Shown: positions 32,503 through 45,521, numbered from the stretch's first letter. The stretch: DNA of 54,640 nt from Citrobacter sp. (GCA_019415335.1 DXKH01000035.1:1-54640), one strand, 5' to 3'. The notes: generated by a model from the sequence alone, not told the origin. Translations and numbers: made by a program.

Positions 32503-33006
32503 CTACTGCGCAGTTTCCTTTAACGACAACTGCGTCAACCAGAGGCGGGTATCAAATTCCAACTGGTGATAATGCGGTTCCATGTGACAGCAAAGTTGAT
32601 AAAACGCCTTGTTGTGTTCTTTTTCCTTCAGATGCGCCAGTTCGTGTACGACGATCATCCGTAAAAAGGGTTCCGGCGCGTTGCGAAACACGGTGGCGAC
32701 GCGGATCTCGGCTTTCGCTTTCAGTTTGCCGCCCTGTACGCGGGAGACTGCCGTGTGCAGGCCAAGCGCATTTTTAAGCACATGAATTTTATTGTCATAC
32801 ATCACTTTGTTGATCGGCGGGGCGTTACGCAGAAACTGACTTTTCAGATCCTGGGTGTATTGCCAGAGCGCTTTATCCGTCGAGAAATCATGCGTTCCGG
32901 GATAGCGCTTTTCCAGCACCGCGCCCAGTCGCTGCTCGGCAATCAGCGTGCGCACCTGCGAAAGCAGGTTCTCCGGGTAGCCCTGGAGGTAAGTTAATTG
33001 GCTCAT
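32503..33006 (-). CDS. ygjP: YgjP-like metallopeptidase-fold protein (SprT-like)
   Basis: A 167-aa protein of the YgjP/DUF45 zincin-like family. The zinc motif [11 protein letters not shown] is at about residues 121-131, and it ends with a C-terminal [13 protein letters not shown] segment. Nearly full-length match to E. coli YgjP (167 aa), which has been reported as a UTP pyrophosphatase. Met at 33006 (MSQLTYLQG) aligns with E. coli; an upstream GTG at 33012 would add two residues. It is divergent from rlmG across 83 bp. Confidence 0.92.
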   Translation of the reverse strand: MSQLTYLQGYPENLLSQVRTLIAEQRLGAVLEKRYPGTHDFSTDKALWQYTQDLKSQFLRNAPPINKVMYDNKIHVLKNALGLHTAVSRVQGGKLKAKAEIRVATVFRNAPEPFLRMIVVHELAHLKEKEHNKAFYQLCCHMEPHYHQLEFDTRLWLTQLSLKETAQ

Positions 33007-33089
33007 CGTCACCCATGCAAATCATAAAAAGTGTATACTCACGCACCCTTTTACGGGATACGCCGAAATTTTACCATTCAGGAGGGCCG

Positions 33090-34226
33090 ATGAGCCACAC
33101 AGACAACGGTTTCCGTTCACTGACACTAAAACGTTTCCCGGAAACGGACGACGTTAACCCACTGCTGGCGTGGGAAGCGGCGGATGACTATCTGCTGCAA
33201 CAAGTGGACGATACGGAGATTCGCGGCCCGGTGCTGATCCTGAATGATACCTTCGGTGCGCTGAGCTGTGCGCTGGCGGAGCAGTCGCCGTACAGCATTG
33301 GCGATTCTTATTTAAGCGAACTGGCAACGCGGGAAAACCTGCGCCATAACGACATCGCGGAGTCCAGCGTCAAGTTTCTCGACAGCACGGCAGAGTACCC
33401 GCAGGCGCCGGGCGTGGTACTGATCAAAGTGCCGAAAACGCTGGCACTGCTTGAGCAACAGCTACGCGCGCTGCGAAAAGTGGTGACCCCGCAAACCCGT
33501 ATTATTGCCGGCGCGAAGGCGCGCGACATCCATAACTCCACGCTGGAGCTGTTTGAGAAAGTGCTCGGCCCAACGACCACTACGCTGGCGTGGAAAAAGG
33601 CGCGTCTTATCCACTGCACCTTCAGCGAACCGGCTCTGGCCGATGCGCCGGAGACGCTGAGCTGGAAACTGGAAGGTACAGACTGGACCATCCACAACCA
33701 TGCCAACGTCTTCTCCCGCACCGGACTGGATATTGGCGCGCGTTTCTTTATGCAGCACCTGCCGGAAAACCTGGAAGGGGAGGTTGTCGATCTCGGCTGT
33801 GGCAACGGGGTAATTGGCCTGACGCTGCTGGAAAAAAATCCGCAGGCTAACGTGGTCTTTGTCGATGAATCCCCAATGGCGGTGGCTTCCAGCCGTCTGA
33901 ATGTGGAAACTAACCTGCCTGAAGCCATCGATCGCTGCGAGTTTATGATTAACAACGCGCTGTCCGGAGTGGAGCCTTTTCGCTTTAACGCCGTACTGTG
34001 CAATCCACCGTTCCATCAGAAGCATGCGCTGACGGATAACATTGCCTGGGAAATGTTCCACCACGCCCGTCGCTGCCTGAAGATCAACGGCGAGCTGTAT
34101 ATCGTCGCCAACCGCCATCTCGACTACTTCCACAAGCTGAAGAAGATCTTCGGCAACTGCGCCACCGTTGCGACCAACAATAAGTTTGTGGTGCTCAAAG
34201 CGGTGAAGTTGGGACGCCGTCGCTAA
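33090..34226 (+). CDS. rlmG: 23S rRNA m2G1835 methyltransferase
   Basis: A 378-aa SAM-dependent methyltransferase that makes N2-methylguanosine at 23S rRNA position 1835. It has the RsmC/RlmG-type two-domain build: an inactive N-terminal methyltransferase-like domain and a C-terminal catalytic domain with the SAM loop [12 protein letters not shown] near 231-242 and the NPPF catalytic motif near 306. It matches E. coli RlmG. ATG 33090 follows AGGAGGG by 3 nt from the last G, and it fits the E. coli start MSH.DNGF; the ORF from 33015 is overlong. Confidence 0.96.
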   Translation: MSHTDNGFRSLTLKRFPETDDVNPLLAWEAADDYLLQQVDDTEIRGPVLILNDTFGALSCALAEQSPYSIGDSYLSELATRENLRHNDIAESSVKFLDSTAEYPQAPGVVLIKVPKTLALLEQQLRALRKVVTPQTRIIAGAKARDIHNSTLELFEKVLGPTTTTLAWKKARLIHCTFSEPALADAPETLSWKLEGTDWTIHNHANVFSRTGLDIGARFFMQHLPENLEGEVVDLGCGNGVIGLTLLEKNPQANVVFVDESPMAVASSRLNVETNLPEAIDRCEFMINNALSGVEPFRFNAVLCNPPFHQKHALTDNIAWEMFHHARRCLKINGELYIVANRHLDYFHKLKKIFGNCATVATNNKFVVLKAVKLGRRR

Positions 34227-34232
34227 CGTTTT

Positions 34233-34315
34233 GCCGGATGACGGCTGCGCCTTATCCGACCTACGTATTGGGAGGCTATCCTGTAGGCCTGATAAGCGTA
34301 GCGCCATCAGGCACA
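34233..34315. repeat. REP/BIME element between rlmG and fadH
   Basis: GCCGGATGACGGCTGCGCC...TCCGAC and the inverse GGCCTGATAAGCG...CATCAGGCA, typical of 3' ends of convergent genes. Confidence 0.85.
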
Positions 34316-36355
<2,040 letters not shown>

Positions 36356-36459
36356 TTATTGTTATGTGGTCGGATGAGTTATTAATTTAGCCGTCGGCGG
36401 ATAAAAGGGAAAAGGGGAATGCGATGATTGTGATGGGATTCAAAAAAGTGTGTGCCGTT

Positions 36460-36490
36460 GTAGGCCGGATAAGCGCAGCGCCATCCGGCA
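36460..36490. repeat. REP element between patA and fadH
   Basis: A single unit GTAGGCCGGATAAGCGCAGC...CATCCGGCA lies 20 bp from the patA stop. Confidence 0.8.
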
Positions 36491-36510
36491 CTGACTTACC
36501 CGGCATAGAT

Positions 36511-38244
<1,734 letters not shown>

Positions 38245-38271
38245 TAAAGATAAATCTGTTAGCGCCGAAAT
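38245..38271 (+). promoter_or_regulatory. Sigma-28 (FliA) promoter of aer
   Basis: TAAAGATA-N11-GCCGAAAT closely follows the FliA consensus TAAAGTTT-N11-GCCGATAA, 49 bp before the aer ATG. E. coli aer is in the flagellar class 3 regulon. Confidence 0.85.
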
Positions 38272-38320
38272 AACATCTGACAAGAAGTTAACAACCAGAT
38301 AACCTGCACAGGACGCGACT

Positions 38321-39841
38321 ATGTCTTCTCAGCTCTACGTTACCCAGCAAAATACACCGCTGGATGACGATACGACCCTCATGTCGACTACCGATCTCCA
38401 CAGCTACATCACGCACGCCAACGATACGTTCGTTAATATTAGCGGTTACTCACTCAATGAATTGCTGGCGCAACCGCATAACCTGGTGCGTCACCCGGAC
38501 ATGCCGAAAGCAGCTTTTGCCGACATGTGGTACACCCTGCAGCAGGGCGAGCCGTGGAGCGGCATCGTCAAGAACCGCCGTAAAAATGGCGATCACTACT
38601 GGGTTCGCGCAAATGCGGTACCGATGGTGCGAGAGGGGAACGTAACGGGGTACATGTCAATTCGCACCCGCGCGACGGATGCGGAGATCGCCGCCGTTGA
38701 GCCGCTTTACAAGGCGCTCAATGAAGGTCGTTGTCGACGCCGGATCCACAAAGGACTGGTGGTGCGTAAAGGATGGCTCGGGAAATTGCCGGCAATGCCG
38801 GTGCGTTGGCGGGTCCGCAGCGTGATGGCGCTGATCTACGTGATATTAGCGGCGGCGCTACACTTGTCCGGCGCCCCATGGCTTGCACAACTGATGTGTG
38901 CGCTGGTGATGCTGCTGGGGACGGCGGCGTTTGAGTGGCAGATTGTTCGTCCGATTGAGAACGTAGCGAAGCAGGCGCTGAAAGTAGCGACCGGTGAGCG
39001 AAACAGCGTGGCGCATCTGAATCGTAGTGATGAACTGGGGTTGACGCTACGCGCCGTCGGGCAACTTGGTCTGATGTGTCGCTGGCTCATCAACGACGTT
39101 TCAAGCCAGGTGTCGAGCGTCAGAAACGGCAGCGAAACCTTAGCGAAAGGCAATGACGATCTGAATAAGCACACCCGTCAGACGGTCGATAACGTCCAGC
39201 AGACGGTGACCACCATGAATCAAATGGCGGCGTCGGTAAAACAAAACTCAGAAACCGCATCCGCCGCCGATAAGCTGTCGATTGCCGCCAGTAGCGCGGC
39301 GACGCAGGGCGGTGAAGCGATGGACACCGTGATTAAAACCATGGATGACATCGCCAACAGCACGCAGCGCATTGGCACCATCACCACGCTAATTAACGAC
39401 ATCGCTTTCCAGACGAATATCCTGGCGCTGAATGCCGCAGTTGAAGCGGCCAGGGCCGGTGAGCAGGGCAAAGGGTTTGCCGTCGTGGCGGGTGAAGTGC
39501 GCCATCTGGCTAGCCGCAGCGCCAGCGCGGCGAATGATATTCGTAAGCTGATCGATGCCAGTGCGGATAAAGTGCAGTCGGGTTCCCAGCAGGTTCATGC
39601 GGCGGGACGTACGATGGATGATATTGTCTCTCAGGTCCAGAATGTCACCCAGTTGATTGCACAGATCAGTCATTCAACGCTGGAACAGTCTGACGGTTTA
39701 ACCAGTCTGACGCGTGCGGTAGGCGAACTTAACGACATTACGCAGAAGAACGCCGAGCTGGTTGAAGAGAGCGCCCAGGTGTCCGCCATGGTTAAACACC
39801 GCGCCAGCCGTCTGGAAGATGCCGTGACGGTGCTGCACTAA
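38321..39841 (+). CDS. aer: Aerotaxis/energy-taxis receptor
   Basis: A 506-aa membrane chemoreceptor that senses redox/oxygen via FAD and signals through CheA/CheW. The N-terminal PAS domain (10-120) has [13 protein letters not shown]; two adjacent membrane segments near 165-205 form the anchor with a minimal periplasmic loop; HAMP (207-260) and the MCP signalling hairpin ([20 protein letters not shown] near 360-380) follow. The length equals E. coli Aer. The transmembrane region is the most diverged part, which is normal. It is driven by the FliA promoter. Confidence 0.97.
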   Translation: MSSQLYVTQQNTPLDDDTTLMSTTDLHSYITHANDTFVNISGYSLNELLAQPHNLVRHPDMPKAAFADMWYTLQQGEPWSGIVKNRRKNGDHYWVRANAVPMVREGNVTGYMSIRTRATDAEIAAVEPLYKALNEGRCRRRIHKGLVVRKGWLGKLPAMPVRWRVRSVMALIYVILAAALHLSGAPWLAQLMCALVMLLGTAAFEWQIVRPIENVAKQALKVATGERNSVAHLNRSDELGLTLRAVGQLGLMCRWLINDVSSQVSSVRNGSETLAKGNDDLNKHTRQTVDNVQQTVTTMNQMAASVKQNSETASAADKLSIAASSAATQGGEAMDTVIKTMDDIANSTQRIGTITTLINDIAFQTNILALNAAVEAARAGEQGKGFAVVAGEVRHLASRSASAANDIRKLIDASADKVQSGSQQVHAAGRTMDDIVSQVQNVTQLIAQISHSTLEQSDGLTSLTRAVGELNDITQKNAELVEESAQVSAMVKHRASRLEDAVTVLH

Positions 39842-39861
39842 TCCTTTCTTTTATCCTCATC

Positions 39862-39887
39862 AACGCTTACCTGTATCGGTAAGCGTT
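39862..39887 (+). terminator. Terminator after aer
   Basis: AACGCTTACC/GGTAAGCGTT, a perfect 10-bp stem with a 6-nt loop, then ATTGTAATAATAATG. The remaining bases to 40085 are AT-rich and hold no gene I can support. Confidence 0.75.
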
Positions 39888-40085
39888 ATTGTAATAATAA
39901 TGTTAATGGCATATTAAATATTACCACTTGCGGGTTATTTCTCTATTTTATTAACCTCTTCCCGTTTCTCTCTTTTCGCTATTTAGAAATGATAAAAAAT
40001 CGTTTATATAACGATCGGTCTGCCTCTATTCATCGTCAAAAACTATTTACCAGCAGTTATTGATAATAAAAAGCGATCAATATCA

Positions 40086-40112
40086 TAAAGTTAGTGAGTT
40101 TGTTACCGATAA
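40086..40112 (+). promoter_or_regulatory. Sigma-28 (FliA) promoter of the MCP gene
   Basis: TAAAGTTA-N11-ACCGATAA, an excellent FliA match, 39 bp before the ATG, so the receptor has its own flagellar-regulon promoter. Confidence 0.88.
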
Positions 40113-40151
40113 AGGAATCTGTCTGAAGAAAACTATCTCCAGGGAGAATAT

Positions 40152-41717
40152 ATGTTTTTGCGTAACATGAAAATTCGCTCAAAATTATTTATCGCGTTTG
40201 GATTGTTTATTGTACTGATGATGGTGAGTTCGGGCCTTTCATTATTTAGCCTGGACCGCGCCAACCGCGGTATGCAAAACATCATTACCAATGACTATCC
40301 TGTCACGGTAAAAGCCAACAAGCTCATCGATCATTTTCAGGATTTCGTCAGTACGCAGCAGTTGATGCTGATGGACGAAGAAGGGCGGTGGGCCCAGACG
40401 TCACAGAAAAAGCTCGATACCATTAGCCAGCAGATTACGGTGCTGCTGGATGAACTGGACGCTGCGCCGCTAAACGCTGAATCGAAAAAGGTTATCGCCG
40501 GGATCCGCGACGTGCGCGAGCAATATCTCGCCTCCCGATTCCGCATTCTGCAGGAACTGCAAAACCATAACCGACAGGCGGCGATGCAGGAGATGATGAC
40601 CACGACTGTCAATGTACAGCAGGCGTATAAAGCGAAAGTCCAGGCGTTGATCGCCATTGAAGATACGCAGATGCTGCGTGCTGGCGCGCAGGTGGAAAGC
40701 GACTTTACCGCGAACCGGGCGTTGCTTATCACACTGGCGCTCATCGGTGTTGCCGCGGGCTGTATGATGGGTTGGTATATCGTGCGGTCCATCACCCGAC
40801 CACTGAATGAAGCGGTGCAGTTTGCCGAAGCGATTGCCGAGGGCGATCTGACCCGCAATATCATTACCACACAGAAAGACGAGACCGGCGAACTGCTGCA
40901 CGCGCTGATGACAATGAAAACTCGCCTGTTGGAAATCGTCCAGGAAGTTCAGAACGGTTCAGAGAATATCTCCAGTGCGGCGGCGCAGATCGTCGCCGGG
41001 AATCAGGATCTGGCGGCGCGAACCGAAGAGCAGGCGAGCTCCGTCGAGCAGACCGCGGCGTCAATGGAGCAGATCACCGCCACGGTAAAAAACACGGCTG
41101 AACATACCGGAGAAGCGACGAAGCTCTCTGCGGGTGCCGCGACCGTTGTGAAGAACAATGGCGAGATGATGAATCAGGTGACGCAGAAAATGCGCGTGAT
41201 TAATGAAACGACTAACCGGATGTCGGACATCATCAACCTGATTGACTCCATTGCATTCCAGACCAATATTCTGGCGCTGAATGCGGCAGTCGAAGCCGCG
41301 CGAGCCGGTGAGCATGGCCGCGGATTTGCCGTGGTGGCAGGAGAAGTACGCCAGTTGGCGCAGAAGAGCGCATCCTCTGCCAGCGAGATCCGCCATCTGA
41401 TTGAGGATTCCACCGGTCAGACCCAGGAAGGGATGCAACTGGTCGAGAAAGCTAACGGCCTGATTAACGGCATGGTCAACAACGTCGAGGAGATGGATGT
41501 GATCCTGCGGGAGATCGGCCAGGCCAGTCGTGAGCAGACCGAGGGGATTTCGCAGATCAACAGCGCGATTGGCCTGATTGACGCCACTACCCAGCAGAAC
41601 TCCTGTCTGGTCGAGGAGTCCGTTGCGGCAGCGGCGTCACTGAACGAGCAGGCGTTACACTTAAAAGAGATGGTGAAAGTGTTCCGCGTTCGTGATGGTG
41701 ACGCCTTGCCTGTTTAA
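40152..41717 (+). CDS. Methyl-accepting chemotaxis protein (4HB type)
   Basis: A 521-aa transmembrane chemoreceptor. TM1 is near 11-31 ([18 protein letters not shown]), a periplasmic four-helix-bundle domain is near 32-190, and TM2 near 191-212 ([22 protein letters not shown]). HAMP spans 213-265. The methylation helix has [19 protein letters not shown] and the signalling tip has [19 protein letters not shown]. Ligand residues of Tar/Tsr (three Arg) are not obvious, so it is not Tar or Tsr. It ends DGDALPV without the NWETF pentapeptide that tethers CheR/CheB. Salmonella has an MCP beside aer in the same place (McpC-type, reported in cystine sensing); orthology is likely but not proven here. 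Confidence 0.93.
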   Translation: MFLRNMKIRSKLFIAFGLFIVLMMVSSGLSLFSLDRANRGMQNIITNDYPVTVKANKLIDHFQDFVSTQQLMLMDEEGRWAQTSQKKLDTISQQITVLLDELDAAPLNAESKKVIAGIRDVREQYLASRFRILQELQNHNRQAAMQEMMTTTVNVQQAYKAKVQALIAIEDTQMLRAGAQVESDFTANRALLITLALIGVAAGCMMGWYIVRSITRPLNEAVQFAEAIAEGDLTRNIITTQKDETGELLHALMTMKTRLLEIVQEVQNGSENISSAAAQIVAGNQDLAARTEEQASSVEQTAASMEQITATVKNTAEHTGEATKLSAGAATVVKNNGEMMNQVTQKMRVINETTNRMSDIINLIDSIAFQTNILALNAAVEAARAGEHGRGFAVVAGEVRQLAQKSASSASEIRHLIEDSTGQTQEGMQLVEKANGLINGMVNNVEEMDVILREIGQASREQTEGISQINSAIGLIDATTQQNSCLVEESVAAAASLNEQALHLKEMVKVFRVRDGDALPV

Positions 41718-42271
41718 TCAAGCTGAGTGATTTCCAGCGCCGCACGGTCGATCACGCCAATGATCCTTTTTAACTGTGCGTCGCTGATGTCACCCTGATT
41801 CACCCTCAGATCCAGCACTGCCTTGAAGTTTTCCAGCGCTCGCTTCATCTGCGGATTCTTACGCAGTTCAAAGCCAACATTGCGTGCGTTGACGCGTTCC
41901 TGAATGTGGCCGAGATGTTCACGATTCTCTTCCAGCCACTGTGCACCAGTGTCGGTGATGGTGATCTTTTTACGCCCGCCATCTTCCTCGCTGATCGTAA
42001 TAAAGGCCTGATCCTGGAGGAAATCCAGCGTTGGGTAGATCACGCCAGGGCTCGGCGTATAGTTGCCCTGGGTCAGATTCTCGATGGCTTTGATTAGCTC
42101 ATAGCCGTGGCTGGCTTCGCGGGAAAGAATATCCAGAATCACCAGACGCAGCTCCCCATGACCAAAAAAGCGCTGACGCCGTCCGCCACCGCCGCCTCTA
42201 CCGTGACGATGTTCGCAACCGTCGTGATGATGACCTTCGCCTTTACAGCAACCTTCATGATGATGTCGCAT
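41714..42271 (-). CDS. yqjI: PadR-family nickel/iron-responsive repressor YqjI
   Basis: A 185-aa PadR-type winged-helix repressor. The N-terminal metal-binding tail is His/Cys-rich ([24 protein letters not shown]), then the winged helix ([39 protein letters not shown]) and a C-terminal dimerisation helix. E. coli YqjI represses yqjH and itself and is inactivated by Ni. The metal tail here is about 20 residues shorter than in E. coli (207 aa). Its stop codon overlaps that of the convergent MCP gene by 4 nt. Confidence 0.94.
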   Translation of the reverse strand: MRHHHEGCCKGEGHHHDGCEHRHGRGGGGGRRQRFFGHGELRLVILDILSREASHGYELIKAIENLTQGNYTPSPGVIYPTLDFLQDQAFITISEEDGGRKKITITDTGAQWLEENREHLGHIQERVNARNVGFELRKNPQMKRALENFKAVLDLRVNQGDISDAQLKRIIGVIDRAALEITQLD

Positions 42272-42290
42272 GATATTCTCCTGATGTTAT

Positions 42291-42304
42291 TTAGATATAT
42301 CTAA
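42291..42304. promoter_or_regulatory. YqjI-type operator near yqjI
   Basis: The perfect palindrome TTAGATATATCTAA lies 20 bp upstream of the yqjI start. A related ATATCTAAATT follows at 42308. A near copy lies before yqjH, the pattern expected for a repressor controlling both genes. Confidence 0.75.
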
Positions 42305-42430
42305 TTTATATCTAAATTGAATATTTTGGCAAGGATAGTGTTTAATTTTTTACTAATTGCATGAATTTAAATGATAAATATTTAAAAGCGTAGCAGTGTA
42401 GACACTATCAAAAAATGACTTGCAATTCTG

Positions 42431-42449
42431 GATATTAACAATCATTATC
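42431..42449. promoter_or_regulatory. Fur box upstream of yqjH
   Basis: GATATTAACAATCATTATC matches the 19-bp Fur consensus at 16 positions. E. coli yqjH is Fur-repressed, so this agrees. Confidence 0.8.
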
Positions 42450-42464
42450 ATTTGAAAAATCTAT

Positions 42465-42478
42465 TTAGATATATCTGA
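42465..42478. promoter_or_regulatory. YqjI-type operator near yqjH
   Basis: TTAGATATATCTGA differs from the yqjI-proximal palindrome by one base and sits 23 bp before the yqjH start. Confidence 0.72.
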
Positions 42479-42501
42479 TTATCACACGAAGGCCAAAAAT
42501 G

Positions 42502-43266
42502 ATGGATAAAACTTCACGTTACCCTCAGCGCGTGCGCAATGAACTGCGCTTTCGCGAACTTACCGTTCTGCGCGTAGAACGTATCGGCACGGGTTTTCAG
42601 CGTATTGTCCTCGGCGGCGATGCACTGGAAGGCTTTAGCTCGCGCGGTTTTGACGATCACAGCAAAGTGTTTTTCCCGCAAGCGGGCAGCCCTTTTGTAC
42701 CGCCAACCGTGACGGAGGAAGGCATTGTCTGGGGCGAGGGCGTACGTCCGGCTTCTCGTGACTACACGCCGCTGTACGATGAAACCCGTCATGAACTGGC
42801 GCTGGATTTCTTTATTCACGACGGCGGTGTGGCGAGTGGTTGGGCGATGAAAGCGCGCGAAGGCGATACGCTAACGATCGGCGGGCCACGCGGTTCACTG
42901 GTGGTGCCGGAAGACTACGCTTACCAGCTCTATGTCTGTGATGAGTCCGGTATGCCAGCGTTGCGGCGCCGTCTTGAAGCGCTGAGTCGCTTACCGGTAA
43001 AACCGACGGTGACCGCGCTGGTGAGCGTCGCCGATCCGGCATATCAGGATTACCTCGCGCATCTGGACAACTTTGCCATTGAATGGTTGGGACACGATGA
43101 GCAGGCGATTGCCGCGCGGCTGGCGCAGATCGAGGTACCGAAAGAAGATTACTTCATCTGGATCACTGGAGAAGGGAAAGTGGTGAAAAAGCTCAGCCAG
43201 CGCTTTGAGCAGGAACCGTTTGACCAGCAGTTAGTCCGGGCAGCGGCGTACTGGCACAGCAAGTAA
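42502..43266 (+). CDS. yqjH: NADPH-dependent ferric-chelate reductase YqjH
   Basis: A 254-aa siderophore-interacting (SIP) flavoprotein that reduces ferric siderophore chelates with NADPH to free iron. FAD-binding RDYTPLYD near 88-95, GGPRGSLVVP near 129, and the C-terminal DYFIWITGEGKVVK segment define the family. It matches E. coli YqjH. Two adjacent ATGs (42499, 42502) are possible. I use the second by length match with E. coli. Control by Fur and YqjI is suggested by the boxes upstream. Confidence 0.95.
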   Translation: MDKTSRYPQRVRNELRFRELTVLRVERIGTGFQRIVLGGDALEGFSSRGFDDHSKVFFPQAGSPFVPPTVTEEGIVWGEGVRPASRDYTPLYDETRHELALDFFIHDGGVASGWAMKAREGDTLTIGGPRGSLVVPEDYAYQLYVCDESGMPALRRRLEALSRLPVKPTVTALVSVADPAYQDYLAHLDNFAIEWLGHDEQAIAARLAQIEVPKEDYFIWITGEGKVVKKLSQRFEQEPFDQQLVRAAAYWHSK

Positions 43267-43375
43267 AGTGAGCACCGTCGGGACAATGAAATTTAATGAT
43301 TTCTTTGATGCTGAAATCGGTTTAAGGTCATAGGGTAGTCTTGTGTTTTACATGGTAAATTTTAAGGATAAAAGT

Positions 43376-43690
43376 ATGCCTGCAGTCATTGATAAAGCAT
43401 TAGATTTCATTAATGGTATGAACACCTCGGCCTCATCTCCAGAACCCATGGATGAAAGCACGGCGAAAGGAATTTTGAAATATTTGAAAGAACTGGGCCG
43501 CCCGGCAAGTGCGTCGGATATCGTTGCGCGTGGGGAGCAGGAGGGGTGGAACCCTGGGTTTACGCAAAAACTGGTTAAGTGGGCTGAGAAGTTTGAAGCC
43601 GGTGAACGGGTTTTGATTAGAGACCCTGAATATTTTTCATTGTATATGCGTGAGCAGCTTCAGGAACTGGCCGAAGTTGAGCGCGCGTGA
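43376..43690 (+). CDS. Uncharacterised 104-aa protein
   Basis: I do not recognise this protein. It starts MPAVIDKALDFING with a good AAGGAT site 6 nt upstream, so I prefer ATG 43376 to the ORF start at 43343. It is helical and slightly acidic. Residues ~30-75 (AKGILKYLKELGRPASASDIVARGEQEGW) look like a small winged-helix or DNA-binding-like fold. There is no signal peptide or membrane segment. It is followed by a strong terminator, which supports its being a real single-gene transcript at the border of the accessory region. Confidence 0.7.
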   Translation: MPAVIDKALDFINGMNTSASSPEPMDESTAKGILKYLKELGRPASASDIVARGEQEGWNPGFTQKLVKWAEKFEAGERVLIRDPEYFSLYMREQLQELAEVERA

Positions 43691-43751
43691 AGCCAACAAC
43701 CTATCTTGATGCTCTTGCCGATTTTCAATCGCCGCTTTGATAGCATCTGAG

Positions 43752-43779
43752 AAGCCCGCATATAATCGCGGGCTTTTTT
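43752..43779 (+). terminator. Strong intrinsic terminator
   Basis: AAGCCCGC-ATATAATC-GCGGGCTT followed by TTTT, between the converging 104-aa gene and the T6SS-type cassette. Confidence 0.9.
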
Positions 43780-44227
43780 ATTTCGGTGTTAAGGGGGGGA
43801 TTTTTATCTCCTGCAATGCCTGATTTGCTGCGTCTTCTATTTTTTCGCAGAAATTACCATCACCTTCAGAGCATTTACGCTTTGCATTTTTGACGATGAT
43901 TTCTAAATCTCGATCGTCTACCGTGGTGTCAATATGACTAAGTCCCCATGATTCGAAGGTTTTATCGTTGTCTGCTATTTTCTCCAGTTGGCCTGATGTT
44001 CCCCACTGATGGGCGAGCAGGTTTACGACAGTGGCTGATATTCCCTCTGAGATAGAGCCATCGTCACATTGCTGCAAATGGCTGTAAAACGAGTGAACGC
44101 CAGTCCAGTCATGTATTTTACTGATGGCAGCGTCTACGGCGTCCATTTCTTCAATGGTTTCACATCCAGCGGCATGGACCACGCCCGATAAAAACATCAT
44201 TGCAATGAGCGCTGATTTTATTTTCAT
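43778..44227 (-). CDS. Secreted cysteine-containing protein, candidate immunity protein
   Basis: A 149-aa exported protein: the signal peptide MKIKSALIAMMFLSGVVHAA is followed by mature GCETIEEMDAV. The domain has a CDDGSISEGIS motif, a HWGT-like segment (AHQWGTSGQL), HIDTT and paired cysteines (KRKCSEGDGNFC). I recall this pattern from a widespread family of small periplasmic proteins that often neighbour toxins, but I cannot name it firmly. It follows the Tlde1-like toxin gene in the same direction. A periplasmic location is what a peptidoglycan toxin's immunity protein needs. The gap to the membrane-protein gene is 85 bp. ATG 44227 is chosen for the clean signal peptide. Confidence 0.7.
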   Translation of the reverse strand: MKIKSALIAMMFLSGVVHAAGCETIEEMDAVDAAISKIHDWTGVHSFYSHLQQCDDGSISEGISATVVNLLAHQWGTSGQLEKIADNDKTFESWGLSHIDTTVDDRDLEIIVKNAKRKCSEGDGNFCEKIEDAANQALQEIKIPPLTPK

Positions 44228-44312
44228 ATGAGATTCATCCCGGCGGTATGTAAATATTTTCATATTTCTGCGTTGCACTCATGGCATCGATTGTCCATGA
44301 AGGAATCCACAT

Positions 44313-44564
44313 TTAATTACCTCTCTTTAATCTCATCGATAACCTGAAAGTCACTAGAATTAGCATGTTATTAAAAATAAGGGCCGCCAATGACACGAAT
44401 ACAAGATAGAAAAAATCCCAATCTTCAATATCAATAAAACCGTATTTTTTTGTTAAAAATGAAAACACTTTCAACTCCGGAAAAACGCCCATCAGAAACA
44501 CGAAAACCACCAGGTAGGTGAATGCAAAGACGTGCCACGCGATAAGAAATTTTTTTATGCTCAT
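44313..44564 (-). CDS. Small two-segment membrane protein coupled to the toxin gene
   Basis: An 83-aa protein with two hydrophobic segments (FLIAWHVFAFTYLVVFVFLM at 6-25; FFYLVFVSLAALIFNNMLILVTF near 51-73) and a basic tail. Its ATG overlaps the toxin stop codon (TGATG), so translation is coupled and it is surely part of the cassette. It may be an immunity or accessory factor. The sequence gives no family I recognise. Confidence 0.7.
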   Translation of the reverse strand: MSIKKFLIAWHVFAFTYLVVFVFLMGVFPELKVFSFLTKKYGFIDIEDWDFFYLVFVSLAALIFNNMLILVTFRLSMRLKRGN

Positions 44565-45043
44565 CAGTACACCTGCACCGTTCCGTATGCCTCCAGTTGC
44601 CCGGATATCTTAAAGGTTGGCGTTCTCAGCAATGCTGCCCTGAAAATGTTGAAACCATCTTTGCTGATAAAGGTTATGCAGCCATTGCTTACGCCCTTGT
44701 ATCCAGCAGGGTGTAGCCTAAAGTTACCCCTTTCAACGCTGCCAATAAATGTATGATCGTCTATGTTTGAATCCTCCCTGTACAAAGCAAACCAGGTGAA
44801 GTGGTTAGATCCAGAAGCAACAGAATAAGCAGCATCTTTTACGAGATGCTTAAAGCCCCTGCCCGGTCTTGTGACGATGTAGTATTTACCCGGCGGCAAT
44901 GGGCCAACATCCTGTATGCCAGCGGCGTCGGGGTTGTTTCTCATTGCCCCTTTGTTGCCTGAGTAGGCGGGAAAGAAACCAACCCCAGGGCAACTAAGAT
45001 TGGATAGCTGCCCGTTGTTGAGGTGAAAAGTGCAGCGGATCAT
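44564..45043 (-). CDS. Tlde1-like (DUF2778) L,D-transpeptidase T6SS effector
   Basis: A 159-aa protein of the DUF2778 type, resembling the Salmonella T6SS effector Tlde1, which attacks peptidoglycan stem peptides in the target periplasm. The catalytic L,D-transpeptidase signature is visible: His111 in RLHPAG and Cys122 in VSNGCITF. The N-terminal CTFHLNNGQLSNLSCPGVG and GPLPPGKYYIV are typical of the family. There is no signal peptide, as expected for a T6SS cargo. The ATG at 45043 overlaps the hcp stop as ATGA, so it is coupled to hcp; an in-frame ATG at 45055 is the alternative. An Hcp-associated delivery route is inferred from the gene order. Confidence 0.85.
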   Translation of the reverse strand: MIRCTFHLNNGQLSNLSCPGVGFFPAYSGNKGAMRNNPDAAGIQDVGPLPPGKYYIVTRPGRGFKHLVKDAAYSVASGSNHFTWFALYREDSNIDDHTFIGSVERGNFRLHPAGYKGVSNGCITFISKDGFNIFRAALLRTPTFKISGQLEAYGTVQVY

Positions 45044-45521
45044 CTTTCGTTCCATGCGTCAGAGAATTGGACATTACCATCGCAATATTTCCAGGTGATG
45101 CGTTCATAACGTAGGGATACGCTTTCAAGGTGGTTGTGTTTTTCTGCTGCAGGGTTTTTAACGTCATACATAACGGGGCATACGGAAACCACCTTCACGT
45201 TCTCCAACAGCATATTGAAATATTCCTCCTCCTGGCCAGCGTGATTAATGCGATACCATTTAAACTCTGCACTTTTCAACGTCTGGCCTTTCGCTACAGC
45301 CTTGTAAAGATAAGGGCTGGACGAGTCGAACTCCTTTTCAAAAGTTAGCGCGCTATGAACTCTGGTTCTGGTGATCTTGCCGGTGTTGCTATCGGTAGGG
45401 AGCTGCAACCCGTGACCAAATGCCAACACTTCCACACTGCCTTCGCGATCCCTTACGTCAGATGAACCCTTAATCGCTGCACCACCGTCGTCGGTAAAAA
45501 AAAATGTGCAGGAATCGCCAT
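45040..45521 (-). pseudogene. hcp: Hcp (T6SS tube protein), frameshifted at an A9/T9 tract
   Basis: The encoded protein is the Hcp tail-tube/effector-carrier. Downstream of the shift the frame reads TDDGGAAIKGSSDVRDREG, then VEVLAFGHG, SSSPYLYKAVAKGQTLKSAE, KHNHLESVSLRYE and ends WKYCDGNVQFSDAWNER, all Hcp1-family hallmarks. The natural start MAIPAH (ATG 45521, GGAG upstream) is in another frame. Nine A (45496-45504; T9 in the mRNA sense) stand where ten would restore a 160-aa Hcp. As read, translation stops after 22 codons. Possible causes are a one-base deletion, phase variation, transcriptional slippage or a sequencing error. Confidence 0.85.
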
